DNA of 64,000 nucleotides from assembly GCF_000186265.1 (NCBI RefSeq), contig NC_014934.1, positions 1,736,001-1,800,000 on the forward strand. The letters run 5' to 3'. Positions 44,907-54,100 of this stretch are shown piece by piece. This DNA comes from Cellulophaga algicola DSM 14237 (GTDB taxonomy: Bacteria > Bacteroidota > Bacteroidia > Flavobacteriales > Flavobacteriaceae). The notes below the pieces were generated by a model. That model did no database searches. It was not told the DNA's origin and was given only the letters and a program-made list of their open reading frames with translations. Numbering within the stretch: the stretch's first letter is position 1; each line of letters opens with the position of its first letter. A program made the translations under genes and the position numbers.

Positions 44907-45284
44907 CTAGATTTTCTTTAGAATTTTTGAGATAAATAGCACCTCAACCGTCAGAAATAGAATAAGTGGAATTAGCATGGAAAACCTATCTATGCGAGGT
45001 AATACTACCTCACTAAATACGGTACTTTTAAATAGAATAGCAAAGAAAATTAACTTTAAGAAAAGTGTAGCTAAATAGATTAAACTTAATTGTTCTTTTA
45101 AAATATCTGCAAAAGCTAGGTAAGCAATTAAAATGCAGATACCCATTGAAAATAGATAATGAAAGAGATACATTTTTCCTAATGGGAAAGGAATTGAATA
45201 ATCTAAAATGGCTAAATGGGTATATTTACCCACAAGGAATAATAGCGTAAATACAATGATATATTGTAAAATGGATTTGAGCAA
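44907..45284 (-). CDS. small membrane protein of the ATP synthase operon (DUF6168-like)
   Basis: A 125-residue protein with four membrane helices, ending LFISKILKKI. Its position between the atpZ-like gene (4-base gap) and atpB is where E. coli-type operons carry atpI. I associate flavobacterial proteins at this position with DUF6168. It may help c-ring assembly, by position only. Confidence 0.65.
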   Translation of the reverse strand: MLKSILQYIIVFTLLFLVGKYTHLAILDYSIPFPLGKMYLFHYLFSMGICILIAYLAFADILKEQLSLIYLATLFLKLIFFAILFKSTVFSEVVLPRIDRFSMLIPLILFLTVEVLFISKILKKI

Positions 45285-45288
45285 AACT

Positions 45289-45516
45289 TTATTTGTTAAG
45301 GTTATTGGCTTGACGTATCATGGAATACATAGATACAAAGATAGCAACAAGTGTGATAGAAATTTCTAAATAATTAGTTGCGTATTTTTCGTCTAGCCAA
45401 GAACCTAATAAGTTTCCTAAGTAAATGGTAAGTCCCATTTGGATTCCTATTCCTGAAAGTTTTGTTGCAGTTTGTAAACCCTTGTTTATTTTCTTACGAG
45501 GCTTTTGCGGTTCCAT
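45289..45516 (-). CDS. AtpZ/AtpI-family protein
   Basis: A 75-residue protein with two helices. The sequence GIGIQMGLTIYLGNLLGSWL followed by DEKYAT is the AtpZ signature (G-hydrophobic-G ... GxxLDxxxxT). The family aids ATP synthase assembly and possibly Mg2+/Ca2+ uptake. It overlaps the bactofilin gene by 23 bases, implying coupled translation. Confidence 0.85.
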   Translation of the reverse strand: MEPQKPRKKINKGLQTATKLSGIGIQMGLTIYLGNLLGSWLDEKYATNYLEISITLVAIFVSMYSMIRQANNLNK

Positions 45517-45919
45517 TTCCAGAATTAGCAGGTTTGTTCTGAGAAGCTATTTTACCGCCTCCCATGGTACAAGCTGCATTAAATGTTGCGCCTGGCTCTA
45601 CAGCTAGTTTAGCTACAGAAACAACGCCCTCAATTACAGCAGAAGATTTTAATGATAACAGGTCTGATACTAAAAGCTCGCCATTGAAGCTTCCTTCAAT
45701 ATCTGCATTTACACATTCCACTTTACCATGGATGTAACCATCTTTACCAATAACAACTTTACCAGAAGTCTTTACATTCCCATCTAATTTTCCATCAATT
45801 CTCAAATCTGCTTCTGAAATGATGTCTCCTTTAATGCGAGTGTTTTTTTCAATTCTGTTCGGTTGTCCTCCTAGTTCTGTCATTGCTTTAGGTTTTTGTT
45901 TTTTATTGTCTGAAAACAT
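45494..45919 (-). CDS. bactofilin (polymer-forming cytoskeletal protein)
   Basis: A 141-residue protein. A short polar N-terminus precedes a right-handed beta-helix (about residues 22-112) with ISEADLRIDGKLDGNVKTSG, VVIGKDGYIHGKVECVNADI and SSAVIEGVVSVAKLAVEPGA repeats, then a disordered Asn/Gly-rich tail. Bactofilins self-assemble into nonpolar filaments used in cell shape, polarity or motility. It is sandwiched between sprE (3 bases) and atpZ (overlap). Confidence 0.93.
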   Translation of the reverse strand: MFSDNKKQKPKAMTELGGQPNRIEKNTRIKGDIISEADLRIDGKLDGNVKTSGKVVIGKDGYIHGKVECVNADIEGSFNGELLVSDLLSLKSSAVIEGVVSVAKLAVEPGATFNAACTMGGGKIASQNKPANSGNGTAKAS

Positions 45920-45922
45920 GTT

Positions 45923-48475
45923 CTACGGTTTTGGGGTTACAGTGTGTGTTTTGTAAGCAGTTAAATTTTTATGAACCTGAATAATTTTATAGTTCGAAGA
46001 TAAAATTACGAAATTCTCATCCGCTATTCTATAGTCTTTATTGTTTTTTATCAATTCAGCAAATCCAAGCGCATAATCTTGTGTTTTAAAACCGTGTACA
46101 ACAACAAATTTATTTTCTAGGTCATAAATATCAATAGATACCGTATTTCTGTATTTTAAATCTTTTATCGCTTTTTCTAATTCTTCTTTTAGCGTAGTTG
46201 CAGATTCCGTTGCAGCCATGTCAAATGTGAATATTAATTTCCAGTTTTCTGCTTTTTTAGACGGATTAGGCTGTAAAAATTCTTTTGGGGCTAACTTGGG
46301 TAATTGATCCGCAATAATCTCCTTTGCTTTTTTACCTTCTGGGTTATTAGGGTAATTTAAGGCTACATAATTTAAAGCCTCTTCAAAGGCATCATAACCT
46401 TGAATTCTACCTATAGCATTTGCTTTTAGCATTTCTAACTTAGGCACAATAGGATCACCAGTAAATTTGGTAATATTCTCCTGTGTACCTGTAATTACCT
46501 GTAAATACTCTTGATTTGTATATTTCTTATACAAATCGGCATACTTTGCATCAGGGCTTTCTGTATCACCTTCTAGCACTGCATTTGGATTTAATAGTAT
46601 TTCTGCGTAGCGAGAGTCAGGGTGATTGGTAATAATATTTTCTTTCATCTGAGCAGTAAGTGGGCTACCAGATTCTTCATAGATTTTATATAAATTGTAT
46701 TTAGATGGAAGAATTAATCGCTTTTCAGGATCAGATTTCAATACTGTTTCTAGCTTACCGGCAGCTAAGAAATTCTCTTTAAATTTCTCCTTGTAAATTA
46801 AACCTAGTTGATAGTTTGCTAAATTTCGTTCTGTTTTTAAACTATCAATAACGGTAACTTCTGTTGGAATTTGATCCATATAGAAATCAATAGAATATTT
46901 TTGCTCTTCAGTAAGGCCTGTAATTTCATTAGTTGCATTATTTGCAATAGAATCAACTTCTGCAATATTTGTTTTGGCTTTATCAGTCCAACGCCAATTA
47001 TCTTCTAATTCCCGGTTTCCCCAGCGAGTTCTAAAATCGGTTTTACCGTAACCAAGGCTTGCAATGTTATAAAAATAGAACTTGCCTTTGTTTTGTTTCC
47101 CACCCTTAGTTTCTGCAAAAGCGCTAACACCTCTTGTTTGGCGCTCAACCTCTTTCTTAGCGGCTAAAGAGTCTTTTTCTTTTAAGTCCTTTATATACGT
47201 CCCAAAGTAAGCCAATTGCTTTTCTTTTGGCATGTTGTATATGGTAATTATACTATCCGTGTAGTGTACCACATCTTCATAAAGTATAACATCTTCTAAG
47301 TTATCTAGTTTTTTCTTTATAAATCGATATTTTTTTGTGTTTTCTGGCAAATTTACAAGTGTACTATCATAATAAGCACCAGCAATTTTATAATCATTTT
47401 TATCAAAATTATATTCCCCTAAGTTTTCGTAATTCAGGGCGTTAAGCTGTGGTTTGTTTTGTGTTGCTCTTAATGATTTATTAAAATACGCTAAAGCCAA
47501 ACTATCTGAGACATTCTCTAAATGGAATTCCGCTATCTGACGAAAAATTTTATCCAGATAGGGCCTGTTTTCACGATCTTCTTCCAGGTCTGTTAAATAT
47601 TCGTATACTTCTAATGTGTTTTCGGGAGTGAGTTTTGTATTTCTAATTTTTTGCAGATGTGCGTTAATCATATACTCACGTGGAGATTTACGATTAAGGT
47701 GTATTATTTTATCAAATGCATAATTGGCACTGTCTTTATATCCAAGTTGATTATAAAGTTGCCCAATGATGTAGTAGTAACGTCCTTTTTCAGGATTTTT
47801 TTTAGTGTATGCAGAAGCTACTTTTAGATTCTGAATTGCAGTATCAATTTTACTTAAGTTAATATATGCTTGAGCCATCATTGCTTTGGCGTCTGCATAT
47901 TCTTGATCTTCTAGTACTTCAAACTTGAAGAGTCTTTTTAAATTTTTTAAGGCTAATTCATCATTTTCTAAACGAATGTTAACCTTTTCTCTCCAAATAG
48001 AGGCTTCATTAAGCTTATCACTTTTTGGGTATTTTCTTAAGATATAATTAAATGCTTCTAGGGCAGGAAGAAAGCGTTGCTCAAAATAACGGGTTTTTCC
48101 AAGAAGTAGAAAAGCTTCGTCAGTTTGTGGATTGCGTTCTGTATCCTTAATTTCCATACTGTGTTTCTGTATGGCTTTTGTTGCTTTTTCTTCCGCTAGT
48201 TCAAATTTTGGATTCTTATTTTCAGAATCTAAAATTATTTCTTCGCGAATAGTAATACGTTCTATGGGTAATACTTCCCAGTAATTATCCTGATAGGAGG
48301 CATTGAGTTCTTCTCTACCTTCTTCAAAAGCAATATTACCATTGTACAAGACATTGTACTTGGTATTTAATGCGTGCCAATTACGGTTCACAAAAGCATC
48401 TTTCTTCGTGGAACATGCATTAAATAACACACCTCCAAAAACAAGAGCAGCAATAAGTTTAAACTGAAGCTTCAA
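45923..48475 (-). CDS. sprE: type IX secretion / gliding lipoprotein SprE (PorW)
   Basis: An 850-residue lipoprotein with lipobox GGVLFNACSTKKDAF (Cys21). KKDAFVNRNWHALNTKYNVL right after the lipobox is the SprE/PorW signature. A long array of TPR-like helical repeats fills most of the protein (DEAFLLLGKTRYFEQRFLPA, YYIIGQLYNQLGYKDSANYA). SprE is needed for type IX secretion and gliding in Flavobacterium, and PorW for secretion in Porphyromonas. It heads the run into bactofilin and the ATP synthase genes. Confidence 0.92.
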   Translation of the reverse strand: MKLQFKLIAALVFGGVLFNACSTKKDAFVNRNWHALNTKYNVLYNGNIAFEEGREELNASYQDNYWEVLPIERITIREEIILDSENKNPKFELAEEKATKAIQKHSMEIKDTERNPQTDEAFLLLGKTRYFEQRFLPALEAFNYILRKYPKSDKLNEASIWREKVNIRLENDELALKNLKRLFKFEVLEDQEYADAKAMMAQAYINLSKIDTAIQNLKVASAYTKKNPEKGRYYYIIGQLYNQLGYKDSANYAFDKIIHLNRKSPREYMINAHLQKIRNTKLTPENTLEVYEYLTDLEEDRENRPYLDKIFRQIAEFHLENVSDSLALAYFNKSLRATQNKPQLNALNYENLGEYNFDKNDYKIAGAYYDSTLVNLPENTKKYRFIKKKLDNLEDVILYEDVVHYTDSIITIYNMPKEKQLAYFGTYIKDLKEKDSLAAKKEVERQTRGVSAFAETKGGKQNKGKFYFYNIASLGYGKTDFRTRWGNRELEDNWRWTDKAKTNIAEVDSIANNATNEITGLTEEQKYSIDFYMDQIPTEVTVIDSLKTERNLANYQLGLIYKEKFKENFLAAGKLETVLKSDPEKRLILPSKYNLYKIYEESGSPLTAQMKENIITNHPDSRYAEILLNPNAVLEGDTESPDAKYADLYKKYTNQEYLQVITGTQENITKFTGDPIVPKLEMLKANAIGRIQGYDAFEEALNYVALNYPNNPEGKKAKEIIADQLPKLAPKEFLQPNPSKKAENWKLIFTFDMAATESATTLKEELEKAIKDLKYRNTVSIDIYDLENKFVVVHGFKTQDYALGFAELIKNNKDYRIADENFVILSSNYKIIQVHKNLTAYKTHTVTPKP

Positions 48476-48527
48476 TATTCTAGGTTTATCTAATTACTAA
48501 ACTTAAAAAGGAGCTTATTATTATGTA

Positions 48528-48537
48528 GTTCATCGAT
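48528..48537 (+). promoter_or_regulatory. GTTCATCGAT motif upstream of sprE
   Basis: The same 10-mer also occurs at 56120-56129 (+) and 48760-48769 (-), with a weaker form GTTCATCTGA at 49801. It lies 53 bases upstream of the sprE start. It could be a regulator binding site; no protein is assigned. Confidence 0.25.
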
Positions 48538-48710
48538 AAAAAGTCCTTTAATTTTTAATAGATAGAAATGAATGAGGTCAAAAATATCGAATTTCACAAA
48601 CTAAGCGGTTTGTATAGTATATTTTTTAACTATTAAATAGCTAATATTTGCCTTTTTGACGATGATTTTAATTATGAAATCGATTTAAGTAATAATGAGG
48701 TTTCTTTTTT

Positions 48711-48746
48711 ACGACACAACTACCAACTAGTTGGTTTGTGTTGTCT
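48711..48746 (+). terminator. imperfect hairpin with T-run, doubtful terminator
   Basis: CCAACT/AGTTGG forms the inner stem with ACAAC/GTTGT further out, followed by TCTTTTT on the plus strand. No plus-strand gene precedes it. On the minus strand it follows the gene ending at 48756 but lacks a U-tract there. Confidence 0.35.
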
Positions 48747-48755
48747 TTTTAAGAA

Positions 48756-49115
48756 CTATATCGATGAACGGTCACTGTTTGTAATTCTCAATGTTGTCTT
48801 TACATTACTTATTGAAGTTTTTTTTTTCTTTAGAAGGCATCTTTTAAGCATTCTAACCTGCGCATAAAGCATATCATGATTTACTTCAAAAGTTTTATCA
48901 TTATTCATTTTAGAAAGAATATAGCTCTTGCAAAAATCTTCTATAGAAGAGCTAGACTTTTTGAACTTATCAACAGCGTCATTTACATCTATAGATGGGT
49001 GTAGGTCAACCGTAGAGAAACTAAGTAGGGTTTGGTTAATCTCACTAGAGATAAACTTCATAAATATCACGAAGTCAGTACTCAGGGATTTAATTTTTTG
49101 TTTGGGTTTTGGCAT
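48756..49115 (-). CDS. hypothetical basic protein
   Basis: A 119-residue soluble protein, Lys/Ser-rich and mainly helical (LKRCLLKKKKTSISNVKTTL). No family is recognised and no signal peptide is present. Its ATG overlaps the end of the upstream membrane protein gene by 26 bases. Its last codons contain the reverse complement of the GTTCATCGAT motif. Confidence 0.5.
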   Translation of the reverse strand: MPKPKQKIKSLSTDFVIFMKFISSEINQTLLSFSTVDLHPSIDVNDAVDKFKKSSSSIEDFCKSYILSKMNNDKTFEVNHDMLYAQVRMLKRCLLKKKKTSISNVKTTLRITNSDRSSI

Positions 49116-49554
49116 TCTTGTCGGTTAAGTAAAAATTGAGTATCAACAATACTCCCACCAAAAGTAAGATAAAAATTTTATAATTCCAGTTATTTAAGGG
49201 TGTTTTACGTAGATTAAATACCATAAGTAGTAATTGGTAGCCATTTATTACTGTAGGAAATAGAAAAACAAACCTGTAAGATTTACCTTTAGAAAATTCT
49301 AGAACTAACAACCATGCTATAAAAGAACTGAGTTGCATGCCGACTAATGCTAAAAAAATACGATAGGCGGAATACCCTAAGAAGGATCCATCGGAGGCAG
49401 AAAAGAATTCTATGATTCTTAAATTTGGCACCCAACTTTGTAGTTCACCAGTGCTTGTAGTTATAATGTCATGAGCAAAAGGAAGCAATGCGCATAAAAT
49501 TATGCCCATTGCTTTCCATATGTTTAGATTAAACGTCGCCCATCTTGACTTCAT
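49090..49554 (-). CDS. four-helix membrane protein of unknown function
   Basis: About 154 residues from the ATG of MKSRWATFNLNIWKAMG; earlier ATGs at 49578 and 49611 are possible. Four hydrophobic helices (about 13-29, 62-82, 95-110 and 121-140). The region before this start is shared with the coding sequence of a small lipoprotein in another frame, so the shorter start, which minimises overlap, is chosen. The family is not recognised. Confidence 0.55.
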   Translation of the reverse strand: MKSRWATFNLNIWKAMGIILCALLPFAHDIITTSTGELQSWVPNLRIIEFFSASDGSFLGYSAYRIFLALVGMQLSSFIAWLLVLEFSKGKSYRFVFLFPTVINGYQLLLMVFNLRKTPLNNWNYKIFILLLVGVLLILNFYLTDKNAKTQTKN

Positions 49555-49678
49555 CTCTGTCAATTGCTTGCTGCTCATATATATTGTTTTCACTCTCATC
49601 GGAATTATCATTTGTGCATGATGCTAATGATAAGGTTACAATGGCTAAAGCTAATAAAAATGTTCTTGAAGTTTTCAT
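49529..49678 (-). CDS. very small lipoprotein (49 residues)
   Basis: The frame MKTSRTFLLALAIVTLSLAS reaches a lipobox Cys21, then an acidic 28-residue tail (CTNDNSDESENNIYEQQAID, ending RDEVKMGDV). The signal sequence and lipobox are textbook, so the gene is likely real despite its length. A promoter-like TTTG ... TATAGTTTG precedes it (49712-49735 region). It overlaps the start of the membrane protein gene downstream. Tiny lipoproteins with a similar IDxDEx ending occur elsewhere in Flavobacteriaceae; function unknown. Confidence 0.65.
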   Translation of the reverse strand: MKTSRTFLLALAIVTLSLASCTNDNSDESENNIYEQQAIDRDEVKMGDV

Positions 49679-49960
49679 ATTAAAATAGTTTTTTATTGAG
49701 GGTGCAAACTATAAATTACGCTGACTCCAAACTATTTTATGCCTGTAATGATATTAGGTTTTTTTAACTACGGTCTGTTGATATTTTTATCTACTTTGTA
49801 GTTCATCTGAAAGTTGTTGGTTTTAAATTAATTATAGCTTATATACATAAGCACTTGATTATCTATATCTTAAGATGCCAAAATTTTGTTAACTACTTTT
49901 TTTACCGTTAAAGTGTAGTTCTTAACAATTGTAATTAGAAAATTGCTAGAATTAAAGGTC

Positions 49961-50656
49961 TTATCCAGCAAAAAACACCTCTAATTCTTTTAAAGTCTCT
50001 GCAGATGTTTCAATATCTTTAACGAGTTGTCCTTTATTTAATACAACAATACGCTCGCAAACTTCAGTGACATGGATTAGATCATGACTAGAAACTAAAA
50101 CCGTTACATTTTGGTTCGCCGCTAAATCTTTGATTATTCCTTTTAAGCGTATTTGAGTTGTAGGGTCTAGGTTTGCAAAGGGTTCATCCAGAATTACCAC
50201 TTCTGGGTTTCCTATGAAAGAAGCTACAATACCAGCTTTCTTCTGATTCCCTTTAGATAGATCGCGCAAATATTTAGTCTGACCTAGTATTTCCCCATGA
50301 AAAAAGTCTTGGAAGTTTGCAAGTAGCGCATTGACATCTGCTTTATTCTGCCCTCTTAATTCTCCAATAAAGTAGAAATATTCTTCGGCAGTTAAATACC
50401 CAATGAGAAACGTTTCATCAATAAAAGCAGTAGTAAAAGGTTTCCAGTCTTCGCTTATATCTACTTGAACGCCATTATTGTTAATATACCCTGTAGTAGG
50501 TTGTATTAAATCCAATAACAAACTAAATAAGGTTGTTTTACCAGCTCCATTATTTCCTACGAGTCCAAAACTTTGCCCTTTAGGAATCTCAAGATGTTCA
50601 ATATTTAGGACGGTATTTTTTCCGTATGTTTTTGTTAAGTTTTGTACAGTTATCAT
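49961..50656 (-). CDS. ABC transporter ATP-binding protein
   Basis: A 231-residue ABC ATPase. Walker A is GNNGAGKTTLF (about residue 34), the signature is LSKGNQKKAG (a variant of LSGGQ), Walker B is PEVVILDEPFANLD, and the H-loop is SSHDLIHV. The sequence groups with export-type ABC-2 ATPases. It is encoded 19 bases after the DUF5687 membrane protein, its probable partner. Confidence 0.92.
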   Translation of the reverse strand: MITVQNLTKTYGKNTVLNIEHLEIPKGQSFGLVGNNGAGKTTLFSLLLDLIQPTTGYINNNGVQVDISEDWKPFTTAFIDETFLIGYLTAEEYFYFIGELRGQNKADVNALLANFQDFFHGEILGQTKYLRDLSKGNQKKAGIVASFIGNPEVVILDEPFANLDPTTQIRLKGIIKDLAANQNVTVLVSSHDLIHVTEVCERIVVLNKGQLVKDIETSAETLKELEVFFAG

Positions 50657-50675
50657 TTAGTGGTATGCTTTAAAG

Positions 50676-52148
50676 TTAACTTACTTGCTTATAGGCTAGT
50701 AGAGTTTTGTATTTTTCTTTTTTATAAACGTGCTCTATTTTCTTAAAAACATACCCTTTAAAAGCAAAACCTATAACACCGGCCATGGCTACAAAGATAT
50801 ATCCAGCTGTAGGGCTAATTAAATAATGGCCTAAGCCGTAAATGATTAAAGGCAATAGAAGTTTGGGCATGGTAAGCATTACAGTTTTTAAATTAAAAGA
50901 TTGTTTGTCTCCAAATGCTTTTTTTGAAGAGGTTAAATCTATTGGAGTTCGTGTGTACGCTCCGCCTAATAAAACGACATATGAGTTTACCCCAATATTA
51001 TAAACGGCACCAACCAGTACAGCTAAGTAAGCGTGTAAACCAAAGAATAGATAAAACGATGCAATGGTGGTGCTAATAAGTGTAGCAATGACCATCAAAT
51101 ACCATTTAGAATTTAGGTATTCTTTGTATTTAATATTTTGTGACATCATTAAGGGGTAATAGGAACTATCCCAACTCGGTACAAATTGTCCAAAGCTAAA
51201 AAGGAATCCACCGGATATAAATATTCCTGCGAAAATTCTCCATATAGGTCCATCATAGGCTTCTATAGTTCCTGTGAAAAATAAGAACCCGTAGAATATG
51301 AAAAAGAAACTCGTAATCACCGCCATTTTAGAGCGCTTATTTCTTTTTATTAGTTTAATGTCATTCTTTAAGAAAGTGCCTAAATTCCCAAATCTATTCA
51401 ACCAACTTAAATCTTCTGTTTTAGCAATGGTTTGCTTGGTCTGCAATCCTGCATCTAGGTACAAGTTCTTTTTAAAATAATTAAAGGCGGCATAATATAA
51501 GCCAAAAGCTATTACCCAAAGAATAATGGAAATCCACGGTAAGGTATAGAGCGCATTGAAAAATGGTGCAGTGTACGTTGTAATATCAAACCATTGTAAA
51601 TAGTGACATAATCCTAAGAGTGCAATTAAACCCACTAACGGATAAAAAATACTGTCTTTGTTGTTAACGAGAACATTGATAAAATTGTTGCAGTAGATAA
51701 TAGCGATTAGGGCTAGATGCCAACCAATAACTCCTGTTGCAGCATACCCTTTTGTCAATAGTACTATAGAAAGAGGGATAAAAAAGAACGCATGAGACCA
51801 ATTAAAATAAGATGCTATTGTTTTTGCAAGCGAAAAATTAACCACTTGGCTTTTCTTAAAAGGGAGATAGAGTAGTGGTTTTATATTCGTTACCGGCATT
51901 TTTTGAAGCATATAGCGAAAAACAAGATCTACAATTAAGTAGTAAATTATGAATTTGTTAATAACATCAAAAGGATCACCAATATTCATGTCTTCAATTA
52001 CAAAATAAACCCCAACACCCATTCCAATAAAGATGGCAGTCATATAAACAGCGGCAAAAGCCATTAGAATTTTAATGGCGATACTACTTTTTAAGGAAGC
52101 TGCTCTAAAGAATGATTTCCATTGTAGTGTTATAAAATGTTTGAACAT
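50676..52148 (-). CDS. DUF5687-family membrane protein, probable ABC permease
   Basis: A 490-residue protein with about 11-12 membrane helices. The N-terminus LQWKSFFRAASLKSSIAIKI and the central KNDIKLIKRNKRSKMAVITS fit the DUF5687 (ABC-2-like) family. It pairs with the ATPase gene downstream. The transported substrate is unknown. Confidence 0.85.
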   Translation of the reverse strand: MFKHFITLQWKSFFRAASLKSSIAIKILMAFAAVYMTAIFIGMGVGVYFVIEDMNIGDPFDVINKFIIYYLIVDLVFRYMLQKMPVTNIKPLLYLPFKKSQVVNFSLAKTIASYFNWSHAFFFIPLSIVLLTKGYAATGVIGWHLALIAIIYCNNFINVLVNNKDSIFYPLVGLIALLGLCHYLQWFDITTYTAPFFNALYTLPWISIILWVIAFGLYYAAFNYFKKNLYLDAGLQTKQTIAKTEDLSWLNRFGNLGTFLKNDIKLIKRNKRSKMAVITSFFFIFYGFLFFTGTIEAYDGPIWRIFAGIFISGGFLFSFGQFVPSWDSSYYPLMMSQNIKYKEYLNSKWYLMVIATLISTTIASFYLFFGLHAYLAVLVGAVYNIGVNSYVVLLGGAYTRTPIDLTSSKKAFGDKQSFNLKTVMLTMPKLLLPLIIYGLGHYLISPTAGYIFVAMAGVIGFAFKGYVFKKIEHVYKKEKYKTLLAYKQVS

Positions 52149-52308
52149 GATGGGTTATTTATGCTATGTAAGTATTAAAATGATTGTTAATGTTACAAGG
52201 TTAGTCTGATTTTAAATTCTAGGAATGTTATTTAGAAATATTTATCTCCTTAGAGGAATCACCAATACTACCACATGCTTAAGCACCATTCATTAATATT
52301 TTTTTAGG

Positions 52309-52980
52309 TTAAGCTAGTTTCATCTTTTTGATGTCCATGTGATTTTTAAACAAGTCATATATAATAAATGCAAATGATATTGAGAAGAGATGAATAAATA
52401 GCATAAAAATATTTGATGATTTATTTATTCCTATTTGATACACTTCGAAAAATAGAGGGTTCATTAGGAAATAAATAAAGATGTTAGGTAGCACTTGTCT
52501 ACTGAATAAAAAACTATAAGATGTTTTATAGGAGCTTTTTCTAACAGTTCTATATAAAATAATTGCCATACATCCGATGGTTAAATATACGATTCCTATC
52601 ATTGTATTTAGAACCGAGGAATATTTAGATAAGTCTAAGAAAGCATTTAACAGATAGATAATTAAAAAGGCGGATATTGTGTATTTTAAGGCTTTGAGGT
52701 AGCTTTTTTTACCAATTCTCACACATTTTTTCATCATGATTTTTGGCCCAACCCATGCAATCCCCAACCACCAACTTGAGTAATTTCCAAATTCTTTATT
52801 CCATGTTATTACTTCTTTATTAAAAGCTTCTTTAAAAGGGAGATTTTCAGAATTCATTGTGGTTTCTATACCATTCGCTATATGGTCTAAAACTTCATTT
52901 CTTAAATCAATTTGAGTTAGGTCTTTTTGATTCAAATAAGTTTCTATGGTTAAGAGTTGGTCTTTTGTTAGTGTATTCAT
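52309..52980 (-). CDS. HAAS-like membrane protein of the PadR operon
   Basis: A 223-residue protein. The N-terminal soluble region (about 1-70, TYLNQKDLTQIDLRNEVLDHIANGIETTM read in pieces) contains the acidic LDHIANGIE helix typical of HAAS-like domains encoded beside PadR regulators. About six membrane helices follow. It is paralogous to the frameshifted gene just upstream, whose second-frame stop overlaps this ATG by 4 bases (ATGA), implying coupling. It may be controlled by the PadR protein or modulate it. Confidence 0.7.
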   Translation of the reverse strand: MNTLTKDQLLTIETYLNQKDLTQIDLRNEVLDHIANGIETTMNSENLPFKEAFNKEVITWNKEFGNYSSWWLGIAWVGPKIMMKKCVRIGKKSYLKALKYTISAFLIIYLLNAFLDLSKYSSVLNTMIGIVYLTIGCMAIILYRTVRKSSYKTSYSFLFSRQVLPNIFIYFLMNPLFFEVYQIGINKSSNIFMLFIHLFSISFAFIIYDLFKNHMDIKKMKLA

Positions 52981-53623
52981 ACGATCGTATTTTTATATAG
53001 ACTAGTGTATTCTTTATTGTATTTTAAAATTAGTTGAAGGAAAATTAAGGCCGTTGTAGCAATTATAGCAAAGAAGCCTGTCATAAGATTAATAGAGCTG
53101 TTTGACGTTATACTTTGTGTGAAGGGATTGTAAGAAATCTGTACAATTTGAAATAGTGTAATTAAAATAGTCCTAAACGCTCTAAACTAGAATATCTTAC
53201 TTTTTTACCTTTAGTATAGCTAATTATGAAATAATAAATGCAGACTAAGAACAAAACGGTAATTGGAGCAAACCTTACGAATAATCCAATGTCGTGATAA
53301 TTAGAAATAATTTTTACGAAGCAAAATGTTCCGATTAATATAAACAGATTAGAAGGCTTAATAAATAGGTAGCCTAACTGTTGCAGGGTTTTAACATCAG
53401 TGGCTTTTTTATATCTTTTATTAGCTTTTTGATGTTCTTTCTTATGTAACACCATATAATTCTTAAATGCATAATAGAATTCTGTGTGTTCCGTTTCCAT
53501 TTTATGTTCAATATCAGAGGCTATATGATCTATCATTTCCATCCGAACATCTATAAATTCAATTTCGGAATTTTGGAGGTAGGTATCTATGAATTGTATT
53601 TGTTCCCGATTTAATTTCATCAC
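52977..53623 (-). pseudogene. HAAS-like membrane protein gene broken by a one-base frameshift
   Basis: The first frame gives 153 residues (start REQIQFIDTYLQNSEIEFID, with MIDHIASDIEHKM and three membrane helices) and stops at 53162-53164 after SLERLGLF. In another frame, open from 53186, translation continues for 64 codons from 53171. It gives two more helices (MTGFFAIIATTALIFLQLIL) and stops at 52977-52979, overlapping the next ATG. The joined length (647 bases, one short of 216 codons) and the alignment with the 223-residue paralogue show one lost base. A sequencing error, a true mutation or a programmed shift are all possible. Confidence 0.75.
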
Positions 53624-53631
53624 AAAACAAT

Positions 53632-53970
53632 TTAATTAATACTCCAATCAGGATTCACCAAATTTTGCATGCTGCGGATAAATTCTTCTAGCTCTGCAAG
53701 TCGGTTAACAGTTTCTTTTTCACCTTGCTCTGTAAGCTTATAATATTTACGTAGTCTATTGTCAACTTTTGCGACCTCTACATTTAATAGGCCCTCAGCT
53801 TCTAATTTATGCAATGCCGGATAAAGTGCTCCTTCTGTAATGTTTAACTCCCCTTTAGTAAGCGCTTTTACTTTTTGAGTTATTTCGTAGCCATACATCT
53901 TACCTTGCTCATCTAAAAGCTTTAATATGATGGTATTTAAACTCCCTTTGTATAATTTTGAATTACCCAT
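53632..53970 (-). CDS. PadR-family transcriptional regulator
   Basis: A 112-residue winged-helix repressor. LLDEQGKMYGYEITQKVKAL, LNITEGALYPALHKLEAEGL and the wing VDNRLRKYYKLTEQGEKE are diagnostic. PadR proteins bind operators as dimers and commonly repress the operon they head. It is followed at 8 bases by the two HAAS-like membrane protein genes. Confidence 0.93.
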   Translation of the reverse strand: MGNSKLYKGSLNTIILKLLDEQGKMYGYEITQKVKALTKGELNITEGALYPALHKLEAEGLLNVEVAKVDNRLRKYYKLTEQGEKETVNRLAELEEFIRSMQNLVNPDWSIN

Positions 53971-54100
53971 TATATACTACTTCTTTTAAGTTTAAATATA
54001 CATAATTTTCTTATGTATAAGAATCTTAGGTATATTATTTTACCCTTTTTCAGTTTTATATGCTTTCGCCTTTGCTTAATTTTACAGAAAATTAATAGCC

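Noticed and set aside
53162-53186. Canonical programmed -1 frameshift site
   Set aside because: No X-XXY-YYZ heptamer or clear downstream stimulator is visible at CTATTTTAA, so a plain indel or sequencing error is more likely, though not excluded.
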